NCBI GenBank assembly: GCA_017467275.1
Contig: JAFTSN010000025.1
Coordinates: forward strand, 1 to 64,000
Length of the DNA stretch: 64,000 bases
Origin: Clostridia bacterium
Lineage (GTDB): Bacteria > Bacillota > Clostridia > Christensenellales > Borkfalkiaceae
Reading direction: 5' to 3'
This document shows, piece by piece, positions 51,903 through 61,452 of this stretch. Every line of letters starts with the position of its first letter. Position 1 is the stretch's first letter. The translations under genes and the position numbers were made by a program. Under the pieces are notes generated by a model. That model worked only from the letters and a program-made list of their open reading frames with translations. It had not been told where the DNA came from and did no database searches.

Positions 51903-52340
51903 TTATTCTTCCGTCTTTTCCTCGACCGTCTCCACGGGTTCTTCCGTCGCTTCGACCTCGACCGTCTCCACAGGTTCTTCCGTCGCTTGGGTCTCCACCT
52001 TTTCAGTCTTGGGCGCAACGGCATCCGTCTGGTAAACAGCCTGCTTATCAAACTTGATATAGGACTTGCCGCTTGCTTCCGTACCCGTTTCTAACACGAA
52101 AGTGTTGTCCTCGGGATCCACCTCCACGACAACGCCGCAAATTCCGCCGATCGTCTTGACCTTGTTCCCAGGACGGATCGCGTCAAGCATATTCTGCGTT
52201 TCCTGCTGTCTCTTTTTCGCCGAACGGCTGTTGATGACCATAAACACCACGATGATCGCAACAAGCGCGATGATGAGGATATACGACGTCCACGGCGTAC
52301 CGGTTTTTTCCGTCGTTTCTTCCAATAAATTCCAAAGCAT
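51903..52340 (-). CDS. yajC: Preprotein translocase subunit YajC
   Basis: This 145-residue protein has the YajC layout: an N-terminal helix (residues 18-38, SYILIIALVAIIVVFMV), then RSAKKRQQETQNMLDAIRPG and the conserved GNKVKTIGGICGVV. The C-terminus is unusually long and acidic, made of about two repeats of a 12-residue unit (EATEEPVETVEV), encoded by a 36-base tandem repeat. YajC assists SecDF. The promoter is at 52387-52415. The tail has no known role. Confidence 0.92.
   Translation of the reverse strand: MLWNLLEETTEKTGTPWTSYILIIALVAIIVVFMVINSRSAKKRQQETQNMLDAIRPGNKVKTIGGICGVVVEVDPEDNTFVLETGTEASGKSYIKFDKQAVYQTDAVAPKTEKVETQATEEPVETVEVEATEEPVETVEEKTEE
51911..51990. repeat. 36-bp tandem repeat in yajC 3' end
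   Basis: Two near-identical copies of a 36-base unit encode ATEEPVETVEVE-type repeats in the YajC tail. Confidence 0.7.
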
Positions 52341-52386
52341 AGTATTTTCTCTCCTTAAATTTCCGTAACCGAATGATTACTGTTTA

Positions 52387-52415
52387 ATAATACCCTTTTT
52401 TTTCGTTTTTGGCAA
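52387..52415 (-). promoter_or_regulatory. Promoter of yajC
   Basis: TTGCCA (52410-52415), a 17-bp spacer and TATTAT (52387-52392). Confidence 0.68.
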
Positions 52416-52484
52416 GCGTTTCTTTGCCCGAATAGAAAATTTTTCCGCTTTTCACTTATTTTTCATGAAAACACCCCTTTTCCT

Positions 52485-52592
52485 CGCAAGGGATACCCGA
52501 GGAAAGCGCGGCTTTTCTAACGGGAGTTTACACACCCGTAAACGACCGAGGAAAAACGCAAGCTTGACAAAGGTTTGCGCTACCCCCCCCCC
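52485..52592. repeat. Stop-abutting repeat, copy A (partial)
   Basis: Bases 52502-52577 match copy B almost throughout. The outer ends differ: the left end is replaced by another short hairpin (CTCG...CGAG), and the right end terminates in a run of ten C (52583-52592). It lies in the 379-bp gap between tgt and yajC, next to copy B. The gap holds no gene. Confidence 0.68.
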
Positions 52593-52594
52593 GT

Positions 52595-52718
52595 AAAACG
52601 GCGGAGATACGAGCAAGACGCGGAAAGCGCGGCTTTTACGACGGGAGTTTACACACCCGTAAACGACCGAGGAAAAACGCAAGCTTGACAAAGTATTGCG
52701 ACGTATATACGTCGTTTT
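52595..52718. repeat. Stop-abutting repeat, copy B
   Basis: A 124-bp unit with about 15-bp imperfect terminal inverted repeats (12 of 15 match) and an internal ACGGG...CCCGT stem, ending 1 bp from the tgt stop codon. The core is shared with copies A and C. Confidence 0.7.
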
Positions 52719-52719
52719 T

Positions 52720-53914
<1,195 letters not shown>

Positions 53915-53943
53915 CGAAAAACATATCATTAGCGATAAAGGGT

Positions 53944-54088
53944 CAAGGGGATTATCCCCTTGCGGATTGCAAAGGCAGAGCCTTCACGCCTCGATGGCAA
54001 TCGTCGCCGACAGGCGAAACAGGACCCATAAAAGCAAAACACAGTTTTGCGCTATCACGCCGTAAGGCGTTCTGCGGGTATGCCCGCA
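53944..54088. other. Array of six compact stem-loops, no gene
   Basis: The 375-bp gap between tgt and the broken XRE gene holds six perfect small inverted repeats in succession: 53944-53962, 53972-53984, 54004-54017, 54034-54050, 54057-54070 and 54073-54088, with stems of 5-7 bp and loops of 3-5. No coding pattern fits. It could be a structured RNA or a repeat. Its own promoter is not apparent. Confidence 0.5.
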
Positions 54089-54132
54089 AGGCGATTTGCC
54101 CTTTTCCAATCCTTTTCACACAAGAAAAATTT

Positions 54133-54151
54133 TTATGATTGCTAATCATAA
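54133..54151. promoter_or_regulatory. Palindrome upstream of the broken XRE gene
   Basis: TTATGATT-GCT-AATCATAA, a perfect 8-3-8 inverted repeat next to the -35 box and a likely operator. Its geometry equals operator 1 of the 32.5-kb cassette, but the sequence differs. Confidence 0.58.
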
Positions 54152-54154
54152 CCG

Positions 54155-54183
54155 CTGATTTTTCAATAAATATTCTGTATAAT
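54155..54183 (+). promoter_or_regulatory. Promoter of the broken XRE gene
   Basis: CTGATT (54155-54160), a 17-bp spacer and TATAAT (54178-54183). Confidence 0.6.
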
Positions 54184-54225
54184 TATTTTATAAAAACAAA
54201 AAAACGCATTTCAAGGAGAAAATTT

Positions 54226-54465
54226 ATGCAACGAAGCTTTCAAACGATTTTAATGGAATTTTTATAAACGCAAAACTTAACCCCCGCAGAATTTTCAAGA
54301 AAGACGGGCATTTCCCGTTCACAGGTAACAAGCTGGTTAAAGGGCAAATCAACGCCCCGTCTCCAAAATCTACGCCGTATCGCCCTCACTTTTAATATCT
54401 CCTCAAACTATTTTATCGGCATAAGCGAAAAGCCTTATCCCATAAAGCCCAACGCACTCAAATGA
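54226..54465 (+). pseudogene. XRE-family regulator inactivated by an early stop
   Basis: An 80-codon frame begins at ATG 54226 with AAGGAG 7-8 bases upstream, but codon 14 is TAA (54265-54267). Beyond it, in the same frame, lies an intact helix-turn-helix: LTPAEFSRKTGI and SRSQVTSWLKGKSTPRL, then NISSNYFIG, ending at TGA 54463-54465. Promoter, operator-like palindrome and a 16-bp terminator stem flank it. Everything but the nonsense codon looks preserved, so the damage is recent, or translation restarts or reads through. No later ATG is available. A sequencing error is also possible. Confidence 0.72.
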
Positions 54466-54510
54466 AAACACCCGACCGAGAATTTTCTCGGTCGGGTGTT
54501 TTGTATTTCA
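54465..54510 (+). terminator. Strong terminator after the broken XRE gene
   Basis: A perfect 16-bp stem (54465-54480 with 54487-54502) ends in TTTT, and its first base is the last base of the stop codon. Confidence 0.85.
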
Positions 54511-54523
54511 ACCAAATCCCCCG

Positions 54524-54648
54524 CAAAACGCGGATATACGAGCAGAACGCGAAGCCCGCGGCTTTCCCGACGGGAGTTTACAACCCCGTAAATGACCGAG
54601 GGAAAACGCAAGGGCGACAAAATTATGCGAAGCTATATACGCGTTTTG
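54524..54648. repeat. Stop-abutting repeat, copy C
   Basis: A 125-bp unit with 15-bp terminal inverted repeats matching at 14 positions (CAAAACGCG..., ...CGCGTTTTG). Its core is shared with copies A and B. It ends 2 bp from the stop codon of the ABC gene at 54651, the same placement as copy B beside tgt. Confidence 0.72.
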
Positions 54649-54650
54649 CC

Positions 54651-56594
54651 TTATTCTAATTCGAATGCGCCCGTATAGAGCTGATAATACACGCCCTTTT
54701 GCTCAATGAGCTGTTCGTGCGTGCCGCGCTCAATAATGCGCCCGTGATCGAGCACCATGATCGCGTCGGAATTTCTAACCGTCGAAAGTCTGTGCGCGAT
54801 CACGAACACCGTCCTGCCCTTCATGAGCTTATCCATACCGTCGTTGACGAGCGCCTCCGTCCGCGTGTCGATAGACGAGGTCGCCTCGTCGAGGATCATA
54901 GCAGGCGCGTCGGCAACCGCCGCCCGCGCAATCGATAACAGCTGTCTCTGTCCCTGCGACAGATTCGCGCCGTTGTTGGTCAGCATGGTGTTGTAGCCGT
55001 CGGGCAGTCTGCGGATAAAATCGTCCGCATTGGCAAGCTCCGCCGCCGCGATACACTCCTCGTCCGTCGCGTCCAACCGCCCGTAACGGATATTTTCCAT
55101 GACCGTGCCCGTGAACAAGTTGGTGTCCTGCAACACGATCCCGAGCGAACGGCGCAAATCTTTTTTCGAGATCTTGTTGATATTGATCCCGTCGTAACGG
55201 ATCTTCCCGTCCGCGATATCGTAGAAACGGTTGATAAGGTTGGTGATCGTCGTCTTGCCCGCGCCCGTCGCGCCGACAAACGCGATTTTCTGCCCGGGGC
55301 GCGCATACAGCGTGACGTCGGTTAAAACCTGCTTTTCGGGCACGTAGCCGAAATCCACCTGATCAAGGACGATATCTCCCTTAAGCTCGGTGTAAGTGAC
55401 CGTTCCGTCCGCCTTATGATAGTGCCGCCAAGCCCAGAGCCCCGTGTGCTTTTCCGCCTCGGTGATGTTTCCGTTTTCGTCCTTTTCGGCGTTGACGAGC
55501 GTCACGTACCCCTCGTCCTGCTCGGGCTGTTCGTCCATAAGCGCGAACACACGGCTCGTACCCGCCAAGCCCATGGCGATCATGGACACCTGATGGGACA
55601 TTTCATTCACCGCCTGCGTGGAGCGCCGCGACATACCGAGGAAGGGAATGACAAACCCAAGCGTGATCGGCTGCAGCCCAGCGGCAATGCTCGAAAAGCC
55701 CAAATTGGGGATTCCCGAGACGAGCAGCAACCCGCCGCAGATCGCCAAAAGGACGTAGGTGAAGTTGCCGATATTGCCGAGAATGGGACCTAAAATATTG
55801 CCGAATATATGCGCGTTGCGGGCGTCGGAATAGAGCTGTTCGTTGAGCTTATCGAAATCGTGCTTCGCCGCCTCCTCGTGCGTGAAGACCTTAACGACCT
55901 TCTGCCCTTTCATCATCTCCTCGACAAAGCCCTCCTCGATCGCGAGCGAACGCTGTTGGGCGACCATGAATCTCCCGCTTCTGCCGCCGATCTTCTTGAC
56001 GGCGAACGCCATGAGAATCACGCAGAGGAAGAACACGCCCGTCATGATAAAGCTGTAGGTGAGCATGACGGACACCGCCACAACCAACGTGAGCGTGCTG
56101 GAAAAGAGGGTGGGAATACTCTGCCCCACAAGCTGACGCACCGCGTCCGTATCGTTGGTGTAGGTCGACATGATCTCGCCGTGCGCGTGAGTGTCGAAAT
56201 ATTTAATGGGCAGGGTCTGCATCTTCTCGAACATATCCTTTCGGAAATGGTATAAAACACCCTGCGTGACCGTCGCCATAATGCGATTATAAAGGAAAGT
56301 CGAAACGAGCGCAATCAGATAAACGCTCCCCATGATCACGAGGTTTTTCACGAGTACTCCCTTGACGGAATCAAACCCGTTTTGCACCCCTGGTGTGATG
56401 ACTTTATCGATGTTCTGCTGCATAAAGACGGAGGACACGAGCCCACCCGCCGCCGAAAGAATCAGGCAGATAAAAACGACGATTAAGTGCTTTTTATAGT
56501 ATTTAAACACGTACTTTAAAAGCCGTTTCATCGTTCCCTTTTTAATGGCGCCCTTGGGAATGGGCATGCCGCGTTTTGCACCGGGCTGTTTCAT
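54651..56594 (-). CDS. ABC exporter subunit with intact ATPase site
   Basis: This 647-residue half-transporter has six transmembrane helices (about residues 40-330) and an ATPase domain with Walker A GATGAGKTT, signature LSQGQRQLLSIARA and Walker B MILDEATSSID with catalytic Glu. A roughly 40-residue insertion precedes the ATPase domain (about 370-420). It forms a pair with the next gene, which it overlaps by 4 bases (ATGA). The substrate is unknown. Multidrug export is likely given the MarR gene. A GGGAGGTG site precedes its start. Confidence 0.92.
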   Translation of the reverse strand: MKQPGAKRGMPIPKGAIKKGTMKRLLKYVFKYYKKHLIVVFICLILSAAGGLVSSVFMQQNIDKVITPGVQNGFDSVKGVLVKNLVIMGSVYLIALVSTFLYNRIMATVTQGVLYHFRKDMFEKMQTLPIKYFDTHAHGEIMSTYTNDTDAVRQLVGQSIPTLFSSTLTLVVAVSVMLTYSFIMTGVFFLCVILMAFAVKKIGGRSGRFMVAQQRSLAIEEGFVEEMMKGQKVVKVFTHEEAAKHDFDKLNEQLYSDARNAHIFGNILGPILGNIGNFTYVLLAICGGLLLVSGIPNLGFSSIAAGLQPITLGFVIPFLGMSRRSTQAVNEMSHQVSMIAMGLAGTSRVFALMDEQPEQDEGYVTLVNAEKDENGNITEAEKHTGLWAWRHYHKADGTVTYTELKGDIVLDQVDFGYVPEKQVLTDVTLYARPGQKIAFVGATGAGKTTITNLINRFYDIADGKIRYDGININKISKKDLRRSLGIVLQDTNLFTGTVMENIRYGRLDATDEECIAAAELANADDFIRRLPDGYNTMLTNNGANLSQGQRQLLSIARAAVADAPAMILDEATSSIDTRTEALVNDGMDKLMKGRTVFVIAHRLSTVRNSDAIMVLDHGRIIERGTHEQLIEQKGVYYQLYTGAFELE

Positions 56595-58357
56595 TCGTTC
56601 TCACCTCCCTCTTCCGCGTTTTTCTTGGTCTGCATTTCGTAGGTCTCTCGATAGATCGCGCTAGTTTGCATCAACTCCGCGTGCGTACCCATCGCCGCGA
56701 TCCTACCCCCCTCCATAACGAGGATCTTATCCGCGTGCTCGACCGAAGCCACGCGCTGCGCGATAATAATTTTCGTCGTGTCGGGAATCTCCTCCTTAAA
56801 CGCCTTTCTGATCAGGGCGTCCGTCTTGGTGTCGACGGCGGAGGTAGAGTCGTCTAAAATGAGAATTTTGGGCTTCCGAAGCAGCGCGCGGGCAATACAA
56901 AGACGTTGCTTCTGCCCGCCCGAAACGTTGGTGCCTCCCTGCTCGATATAAGTGTCGTAGCCGTCGGGGAAAGCAGAGACAAACTCGTGTGCCTGCGCGA
57001 GCTTACAAACCCGCTCAAGCTCGTCGTCGGTCGCCTCGGGATTTCCCCAACGCAGGTTTTCTTTGATCGTGCCCGAGAACAGAACATTCTTTTGAAGCAC
57101 GACGGAAACTTCTTTACGCAGAGTGTCCAGCTCGTAGTTTTTCACGTTTTCGCCGCCGACGTAAACCGCCCCGTCCGTCGCGTCGTAAAGGCGGGGAATC
57201 AGCTGAATGAGCGAGGTCTTGGAGGAACCCGTGCCGCCCAAAATGCCCACCGTCTCACCCGATTTGATCTCCAAATCGATATTGGACAGCGCATACTTTT
57301 CCGCGCGCTCGGAATATTTAAAATTGACGTTTTCAAAGCGAATGGATCCGTCCTTGACCTCTGTCAAGCCGTTTTCGGGGCTGACGAGATCGGATTTTTG
57401 CTTGAGCACCTCCGTGATACGCCGCGCCGATTCGAGCGACATTGTGAGCATGACCACGATCATAGAGAGCATCATCATTGAGGAGAGCATCTGCACGCCG
57501 TAGGTGATGACGGCGGAAAGCTGCGAGGGCACGAGCGGTCCCACGATCGCGTTGTCCACCCATGATCCCGTCGAGACGATCATCCGCGCGCCGATAAACG
57601 TGATCAGCATAGAGGAAAGATACATTGCGAGCATCATGGTCGGCGACGTGAGCGCAAGCATTTTTTCTGCCCGCGTGAAGTCGTTTCTAACCTCGCTTGC
57701 CGCCCGGTCGAACTTCTGTGTTTCGTAGTCCTCGCGCACAAAAGATTTCACAACGCGGATTCCCCCCACGTTCTCCTGCACGGAATTATTGAGTGCGTCG
57801 TACTTTTTGAATATCCGTCTAAAGAATGGCATAACCTTCCGCATGAGCGTGAATAAAACGGTTGCAAGGAAGGGCAAAATCAAAACGAAAACAAGCGCCA
57901 GCTTCCAGTTGATAGATAAGCTCATCACAACGGAGAAAATAAACGTGAGCGGCACGCGGATCACGATACGCAAGCACATCTGATAGGAATTCTGCACGTT
58001 CGTCACGTCCGTCGTCAGCCTCGTCACGAGCGAAGATGTGGAGAATTTATCCACGTCCTTAAAGGAGAAGCCCTGCACCGCGTAGAAAAGGTCCTTTCTC
58101 AAGTTTTTCGCAAAACCGCAGCTTGCAATCGCGGCAAACCTACCGCCGAGAATTCCGCACGTGAGGGAAAGACACGCCAACAAGAGCATGATCCCGCCGT
58201 ACTTTAAAATCTGCCCCATGGGTGCGTTCCCCGCGAGCATTTTCGACATCATGAGCGGAATCAAGCACTCGCAAACGACCTCGAGCACCATGAAAACGGG
58301 CGTAATCAACGACGCCCTTTTATATTCTCTCACGCTTTTTAGCAACGTTTTAACCAT
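56591..58357 (-). CDS. ABC exporter subunit with degenerate ATPase site
   Basis: This 588-residue half-transporter has six transmembrane helices and an ATPase domain with Walker A GGTGSSKTS and signature VSGGQKQRLCIARALL. In Walker B (ILILDDSTSAVD) the catalytic Glu is Asp. One degenerate and one intact partner is the rule for heterodimeric exporters such as TM287/288 and BmrCD. It is encoded first and translationally coupled to its partner. MarR lies 36 bp upstream. Confidence 0.92.
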   Translation of the reverse strand: MVKTLLKSVREYKRASLITPVFMVLEVVCECLIPLMMSKMLAGNAPMGQILKYGGIMLLLACLSLTCGILGGRFAAIASCGFAKNLRKDLFYAVQGFSFKDVDKFSTSSLVTRLTTDVTNVQNSYQMCLRIVIRVPLTFIFSVVMSLSINWKLALVFVLILPFLATVLFTLMRKVMPFFRRIFKKYDALNNSVQENVGGIRVVKSFVREDYETQKFDRAASEVRNDFTRAEKMLALTSPTMMLAMYLSSMLITFIGARMIVSTGSWVDNAIVGPLVPSQLSAVITYGVQMLSSMMMLSMIVVMLTMSLESARRITEVLKQKSDLVSPENGLTEVKDGSIRFENVNFKYSERAEKYALSNIDLEIKSGETVGILGGTGSSKTSLIQLIPRLYDATDGAVYVGGENVKNYELDTLRKEVSVVLQKNVLFSGTIKENLRWGNPEATDDELERVCKLAQAHEFVSAFPDGYDTYIEQGGTNVSGGQKQRLCIARALLRKPKILILDDSTSAVDTKTDALIRKAFKEEIPDTTKIIIAQRVASVEHADKILVMEGGRIAAMGTHAELMQTSAIYRETYEMQTKKNAEEGGENE

Positions 58358-58393
58358 AACCGTCCTTCTTTCTCCTCTGACAAAATTATCCGT

Positions 58394-58813
58394 TTATTCA
58401 AGATTTTTATACACCCGATCAAGATACTCGGAAAGCCGCTCCTTTTCCTCGTCGGAAAAGCCCCTTAACAGGCTCTCCTCCGCGGCGACGCGCCCCTCTT
58501 TCATTCTCTCGTGAAAGCGTTCCGCTTTTTCGGTGGAAACGACGTTCTTTGCCCGTCCGTCCTCCTCGTCTTTAAGCGTTTTGACAAACCCGCGCTCTTC
58601 AAGACGGGAAACCAGCCCCGACACCGTCGCATGCGAGCAGTCGAAAAAACGCTCGATATCCCGTAACGTAACCCTTTCTCCCTCGTGCTTTTTTAAAAAC
58701 CACAAGAGCTTGCTCTGCGTGTAAGTGACCCCGAGCTTTTCCTTCTCGCAATTCGCGCGGCGCTCGAGCTTTTCACTGATCTTTTTAAAATACAGTCCAA
58801 CGTGCGTTTCCAT
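58394..58813 (-). CDS. MarR-family transcriptional regulator
   Basis: This 139-residue protein has the winged helix-turn-helix of MarR: LLWFLKKHEGERVTLRDIERFF, then the recognition helix with SHATVSGLVSRLEERG and the wing DEEDGRAK. It is first in an operon with the heterodimeric exporter, so it probably represses it until a toxic ligand binds. Its promoter (58845-58873) overlaps an inverted repeat, suggesting autoregulation. The start ATG 58813 fits this promoter. Confidence 0.92.
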   Translation of the reverse strand: METHVGLYFKKISEKLERRANCEKEKLGVTYTQSKLLWFLKKHEGERVTLRDIERFFDCSHATVSGLVSRLEERGFVKTLKDEEDGRAKNVVSTEKAERFHERMKEGRVAAEESLLRGFSDEEKERLSEYLDRVYKNLE

Positions 58814-58832
58814 AAAAACCCCACAATTTTCA

Positions 58833-58873
58833 GTATGCTTTTATATTATATGTAGCATGCAACACAAAGTCAA
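58833..58873 (-). promoter_or_regulatory. Promoter and candidate MarR operator
   Basis: TTGACT (58868-58873), a 17-bp spacer and TATAAT (58845-58850). The arms GTATGCT (58833-58839) and AGCATGC (58854-58860) flank the -10 with 6 of 7 complementary positions. Confidence 0.68.
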
Positions 58874-58918
58874 GCGTTTGAGCATGAAAAACAAATACTT
58901 TCATGAATTTTTCACAAA

Positions 58919-58946
58919 GAAAAAGGAGCGTTTCCACTCCTTTTCC
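58919..58946 (-). terminator. Terminator of the LOG-to-mutY transcript
   Basis: AAAAGGAG (58921-58928) pairs with CTCCTTTT (58937-58944), followed by TTTTTCTTTG on the minus strand. The 160 bp between it and the LOG gene hold only GAGCG-rich, low-complexity sequence. Confidence 0.6.
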
Positions 58947-59105
58947 GACATTATATCATAGACTTTTGATTTGTCAAGAGACTACTGCCAACTTTTTTAG
59001 GTTTTTTGAAATTTTTTTGAGCTATGCTCAAGCTTCGCTCCACTCGCCACGCTCGGTTATAATATCATAGCGGCATACCGCATGGAGCGTATCTACGCAA
59101 GGGCG

Positions 59106-59678
59106 TTATTTAATCCCCGTGTGGCGGATATCGTAATGCTCGATTTTCTCCTTTAAAATTTTAATCATTTCCTCGGGTTCGGTCACGGAAAACACTCTGT
59201 CCTCTTTGGGGTCGATATCGGCATAGCGCACGGTGTCGTCCAGCCGCGTGCCCGCGAGCTTCTCGCTCCACCCGCCCGAATTTTTATAGGCGATAATCAG
59301 CCGCTTCAACGACCACGCAAACGCATACTCGCATAACGTCCCCGCACCGCCGCCCACGCCCACGACCGCGTCCGCATTCGCAACCAGCGCGTTTCGCATC
59401 ATGTCGATACCCGTCGGAATGACGATATCGGCATACTCGTTCGCCGTCGTGACGTCGAAAGACGGAATGATCGCCACAGTGTCGCCCTCACGGTAATTTT
59501 TGGAATCCCTAGCGCCTTGCATAACGGCTCTCATAACGCCGTCCAGACCGCCCGTCTGCACTCTGAAGCCGTTGTCAACGAGGATCTTCCCCGTCTCGTA
59601 GGCGAGACGATAACGGATCCCGCCCTCCTCTATTTTCTTATTGCCGATGACGGCGATAACCTTTCTTCTGTCACTCAT
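59106..59678 (-). CDS. LOG/TIGR00725-family protein
   Basis: This 190-residue Rossmann-fold protein begins KVIAVIGNKKIEEGG and has the nucleotide-phosphate-binding GVGGGAGTLCEYAFA, matching the GGxGTxxE motif of LOG proteins. LOG members release cytokinin bases in plants, and related bacterial proteins act on nucleotide monophosphates. The precise reaction is unknown. The start is ATG 59678 with GGGAGG, in place of a frame opening at 59732. It is the last gene of a four-gene unit. Confidence 0.84.
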   Translation of the reverse strand: MSDRRKVIAVIGNKKIEEGGIRYRLAYETGKILVDNGFRVQTGGLDGVMRAVMQGARDSKNYREGDTVAIIPSFDVTTANEYADIVIPTGIDMMRNALVANADAVVGVGGGAGTLCEYAFAWSLKRLIIAYKNSGGWSEKLAGTRLDDTVRYADIDPKEDRVFSVTEPEEMIKILKEKIEHYDIRHTGIK

Positions 59679-59738
59679 AATCTTGCCTCCCGCAAAAATT
59701 TGCGCCTGATATATTCTACGCCGTTTATCCAAAAAAAG

Positions 59739-60362
59739 TCAACGGACGAAATTGGTGTATATCTTATTCTCCTTTTCGGGCTCGATTCCCGCGCCCTTGC
59801 CAAGCTCTATGCACTTCAACAGCCACGCCATATTATAGCCCAAAACGCGCATAGTCTGCAAACCCTCGATATCCTGCTGCACGTCCTCTGCTCTGCTGCC
59901 GTGCACCTCGTTCCAATAGTTGGAGGAGACAATGGGCATAGAGCAGATCGTGAAATATTTATTGATGACGTCGAAGGTCGCCGTGCCGCCTGCGCGCCGA
60001 CAGCTCACAACCGCCGCGGCAGGCTTATAGCGGAGCGCCGCCGCGCCCGAATAAAACGCTCTGTCCATAAACGAGATGATCGCGCCGCCCGCGGACGCAT
60101 AATGCACGGGCGAACCGAAGATAAACCCGTCTGCTGTCTTGGCTTTTTCCGTGAATTCATTCACTTTGTCCGAATTTATAACGCAATTACCGCCCGTTTT
60201 CCTACAAGCGCCGCAACCCAGACACCCCGAAATCGGCTCTCTGCCAATCCAATAGATTTCCGCTTCCACACCGTTTTTTATAAGCGTCTTTTGCACCTCC
60301 TCCAAGGCGCGGTTGGTGCAGCCCTTTTCATGCGGGCTTCCGTTAACAAGCAACACTTTCAT
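59739..60362 (-). CDS. Iron-sulfur flavoprotein (NADPH-dependent FMN reductase family)
   Basis: This 207-residue flavodoxin-like protein has an FMN-binding loop NGSPHEKGCTNRAL (7-20) and GSPVHYASA. A compact cysteine cluster CLGCGACRKTGGNC (about residues 47-60) matches the C-x2-C-x2-C-x(4-7)-C site that holds a [4Fe-4S] cluster in iron-sulfur flavoproteins. It probably reduces oxygen, peroxide or other acceptors. Its position beside mutY suggests oxidative-stress protection (inference). AAAGGAG precedes ATG 60362. Confidence 0.87.
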   Translation of the reverse strand: MKVLLVNGSPHEKGCTNRALEEVQKTLIKNGVEAEIYWIGREPISGCLGCGACRKTGGNCVINSDKVNEFTEKAKTADGFIFGSPVHYASAGGAIISFMDRAFYSGAAALRYKPAAAVVSCRRAGGTATFDVINKYFTICSMPIVSSNYWNEVHGSRAEDVQQDIEGLQTMRVLGYNMAWLLKCIELGKGAGIEPEKENKIYTNFVR

Positions 60363-60381
60363 TATTCTTTTCTCCTTTGTT

Positions 60382-61452
60382 TTAATCGATCATTACGCCG
60401 AGACACTGCTTAAACGCCGTGGGCAACGCCACCTCGCGCTCTATTTCCTCACGGGAATACGCCGCAAAGGGCGCGTCCTCTGCCCTGACGAAAAAGCAGG
60501 TCATATTCCAGCGGATATGCGTGAAAATATGCGTATATTTCTTTTGCCTCACGATATTGAATGCGGACACGCCCCATTCCTTTAAGGTTTCCTCAGGCAA
60601 ATCTCCCTCTTTGACCACCGCCGAGGGAAATTCGTTCATACCCTTTAAAACGCCCGCCTCCCGCTTTCGGATTGCGATCCCTTTTTCCGTCTCGATCACG
60701 AACACGAACAAGCTCTCCTCCCGCTTGCCCTTTTTTTCGGGCATGACGGGATATTCTTTCTGCGTGCCGTTTTTTCTTGCCGAACAAAGCTCCTTGAGCG
60801 GGCACACCGAACATTCAATCACAGCGGGCTTACAGATAAGCGCGCCAAGCTCCATGAGCGCCTGCGTAAAATCCGAACAGCCCTGTCTATCCTGAGGGTA
60901 CACCGCACGCAGCTTTTCCCGCAAAAATTCACGGTATTTCGTGTCCGAAATATCGGACGGATTCTCGCTCACGCGGGACAACACTCTTAAAACGTTCCCG
61001 TCCACAGCGGGATAGGGCAGACCGAACGCGATGGAAAGCACCGCGCCGACGGTGTAATCCCCAATTCCCGGTAAGCCTTTGAGCGCCTTTTCCTCCGCGG
61101 GGAATTCCCCGCCGTAGTTTTCGACCACGAGCTTTGCCGCTTTCTGCATGTTTCTCACGCGGCTGTAATACCCGAGCCCCTCCCAGAGCTTTAAGAGCTT
61201 TTCCTCCTCGCACGCGGCAAGGTCGAAAACGGTGGGAAGCGCGGAAAGGAATCTTAGATAGTATTCCTTTGCCGCCTCGACGCGAGTCTGCTGGAGCATA
61301 ATCTCCGAGACCCACACCCGATACGGTGTAGGGTTTACCCGCCAAGGCAGATCGCGCTTATTGGCTCTGTACCATGCAATCAACGGCGCGGGAACCCTCT
61401 CAAAGGGGAACCCCTCCGCTCTTTTAAGTTGTTCCTGTTTTTGATCTGTCAT
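60382..61452 (-). CDS. mutY: A/G-specific adenine glycosylase MutY
   Basis: This 356-residue enzyme removes adenine opposite 8-oxoguanine. The catalytic Glu region SEIMLQQTRV, the helix-hairpin-helix loop GLPGIGDYTVGA with the following AVDGNVLRV (catalytic Asp), and the [4Fe-4S] cysteines in CKPAVIECSVCPLKELC are all present. The C-terminal NUDIX-like domain (about 235-350) reads 8-oxoG. The length is usual. Its start overlaps the FtsK-like stop by 4 bases (ATGA), so translation is coupled. Confidence 0.96.
   Translation of the reverse strand: MTDQKQEQLKRAEGFPFERVPAPLIAWYRANKRDLPWRVNPTPYRVWVSEIMLQQTRVEAAKEYYLRFLSALPTVFDLAACEEEKLLKLWEGLGYYSRVRNMQKAAKLVVENYGGEFPAEEKALKGLPGIGDYTVGAVLSIAFGLPYPAVDGNVLRVLSRVSENPSDISDTKYREFLREKLRAVYPQDRQGCSDFTQALMELGALICKPAVIECSVCPLKELCSARKNGTQKEYPVMPEKKGKREESLFVFVIETEKGIAIRKREAGVLKGMNEFPSAVVKEGDLPEETLKEWGVSAFNIVRQKKYTHIFTHIRWNMTCFFVRAEDAPFAAYSREEIEREVALPTAFKQCLGVMID

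Noticed and set aside
53952..54149. 65-residue minus-strand frame over the hairpin array
   Set aside because: No ribosome site and no domain. The hairpin density explains the sequence better than coding does.
54265..54267. Recoded stop codon (selenocysteine or similar) in the XRE gene
   Set aside because: The codon is TAA, which is not a known selenocysteine or pyrrolysine codon, and no recoding hairpin directly follows.
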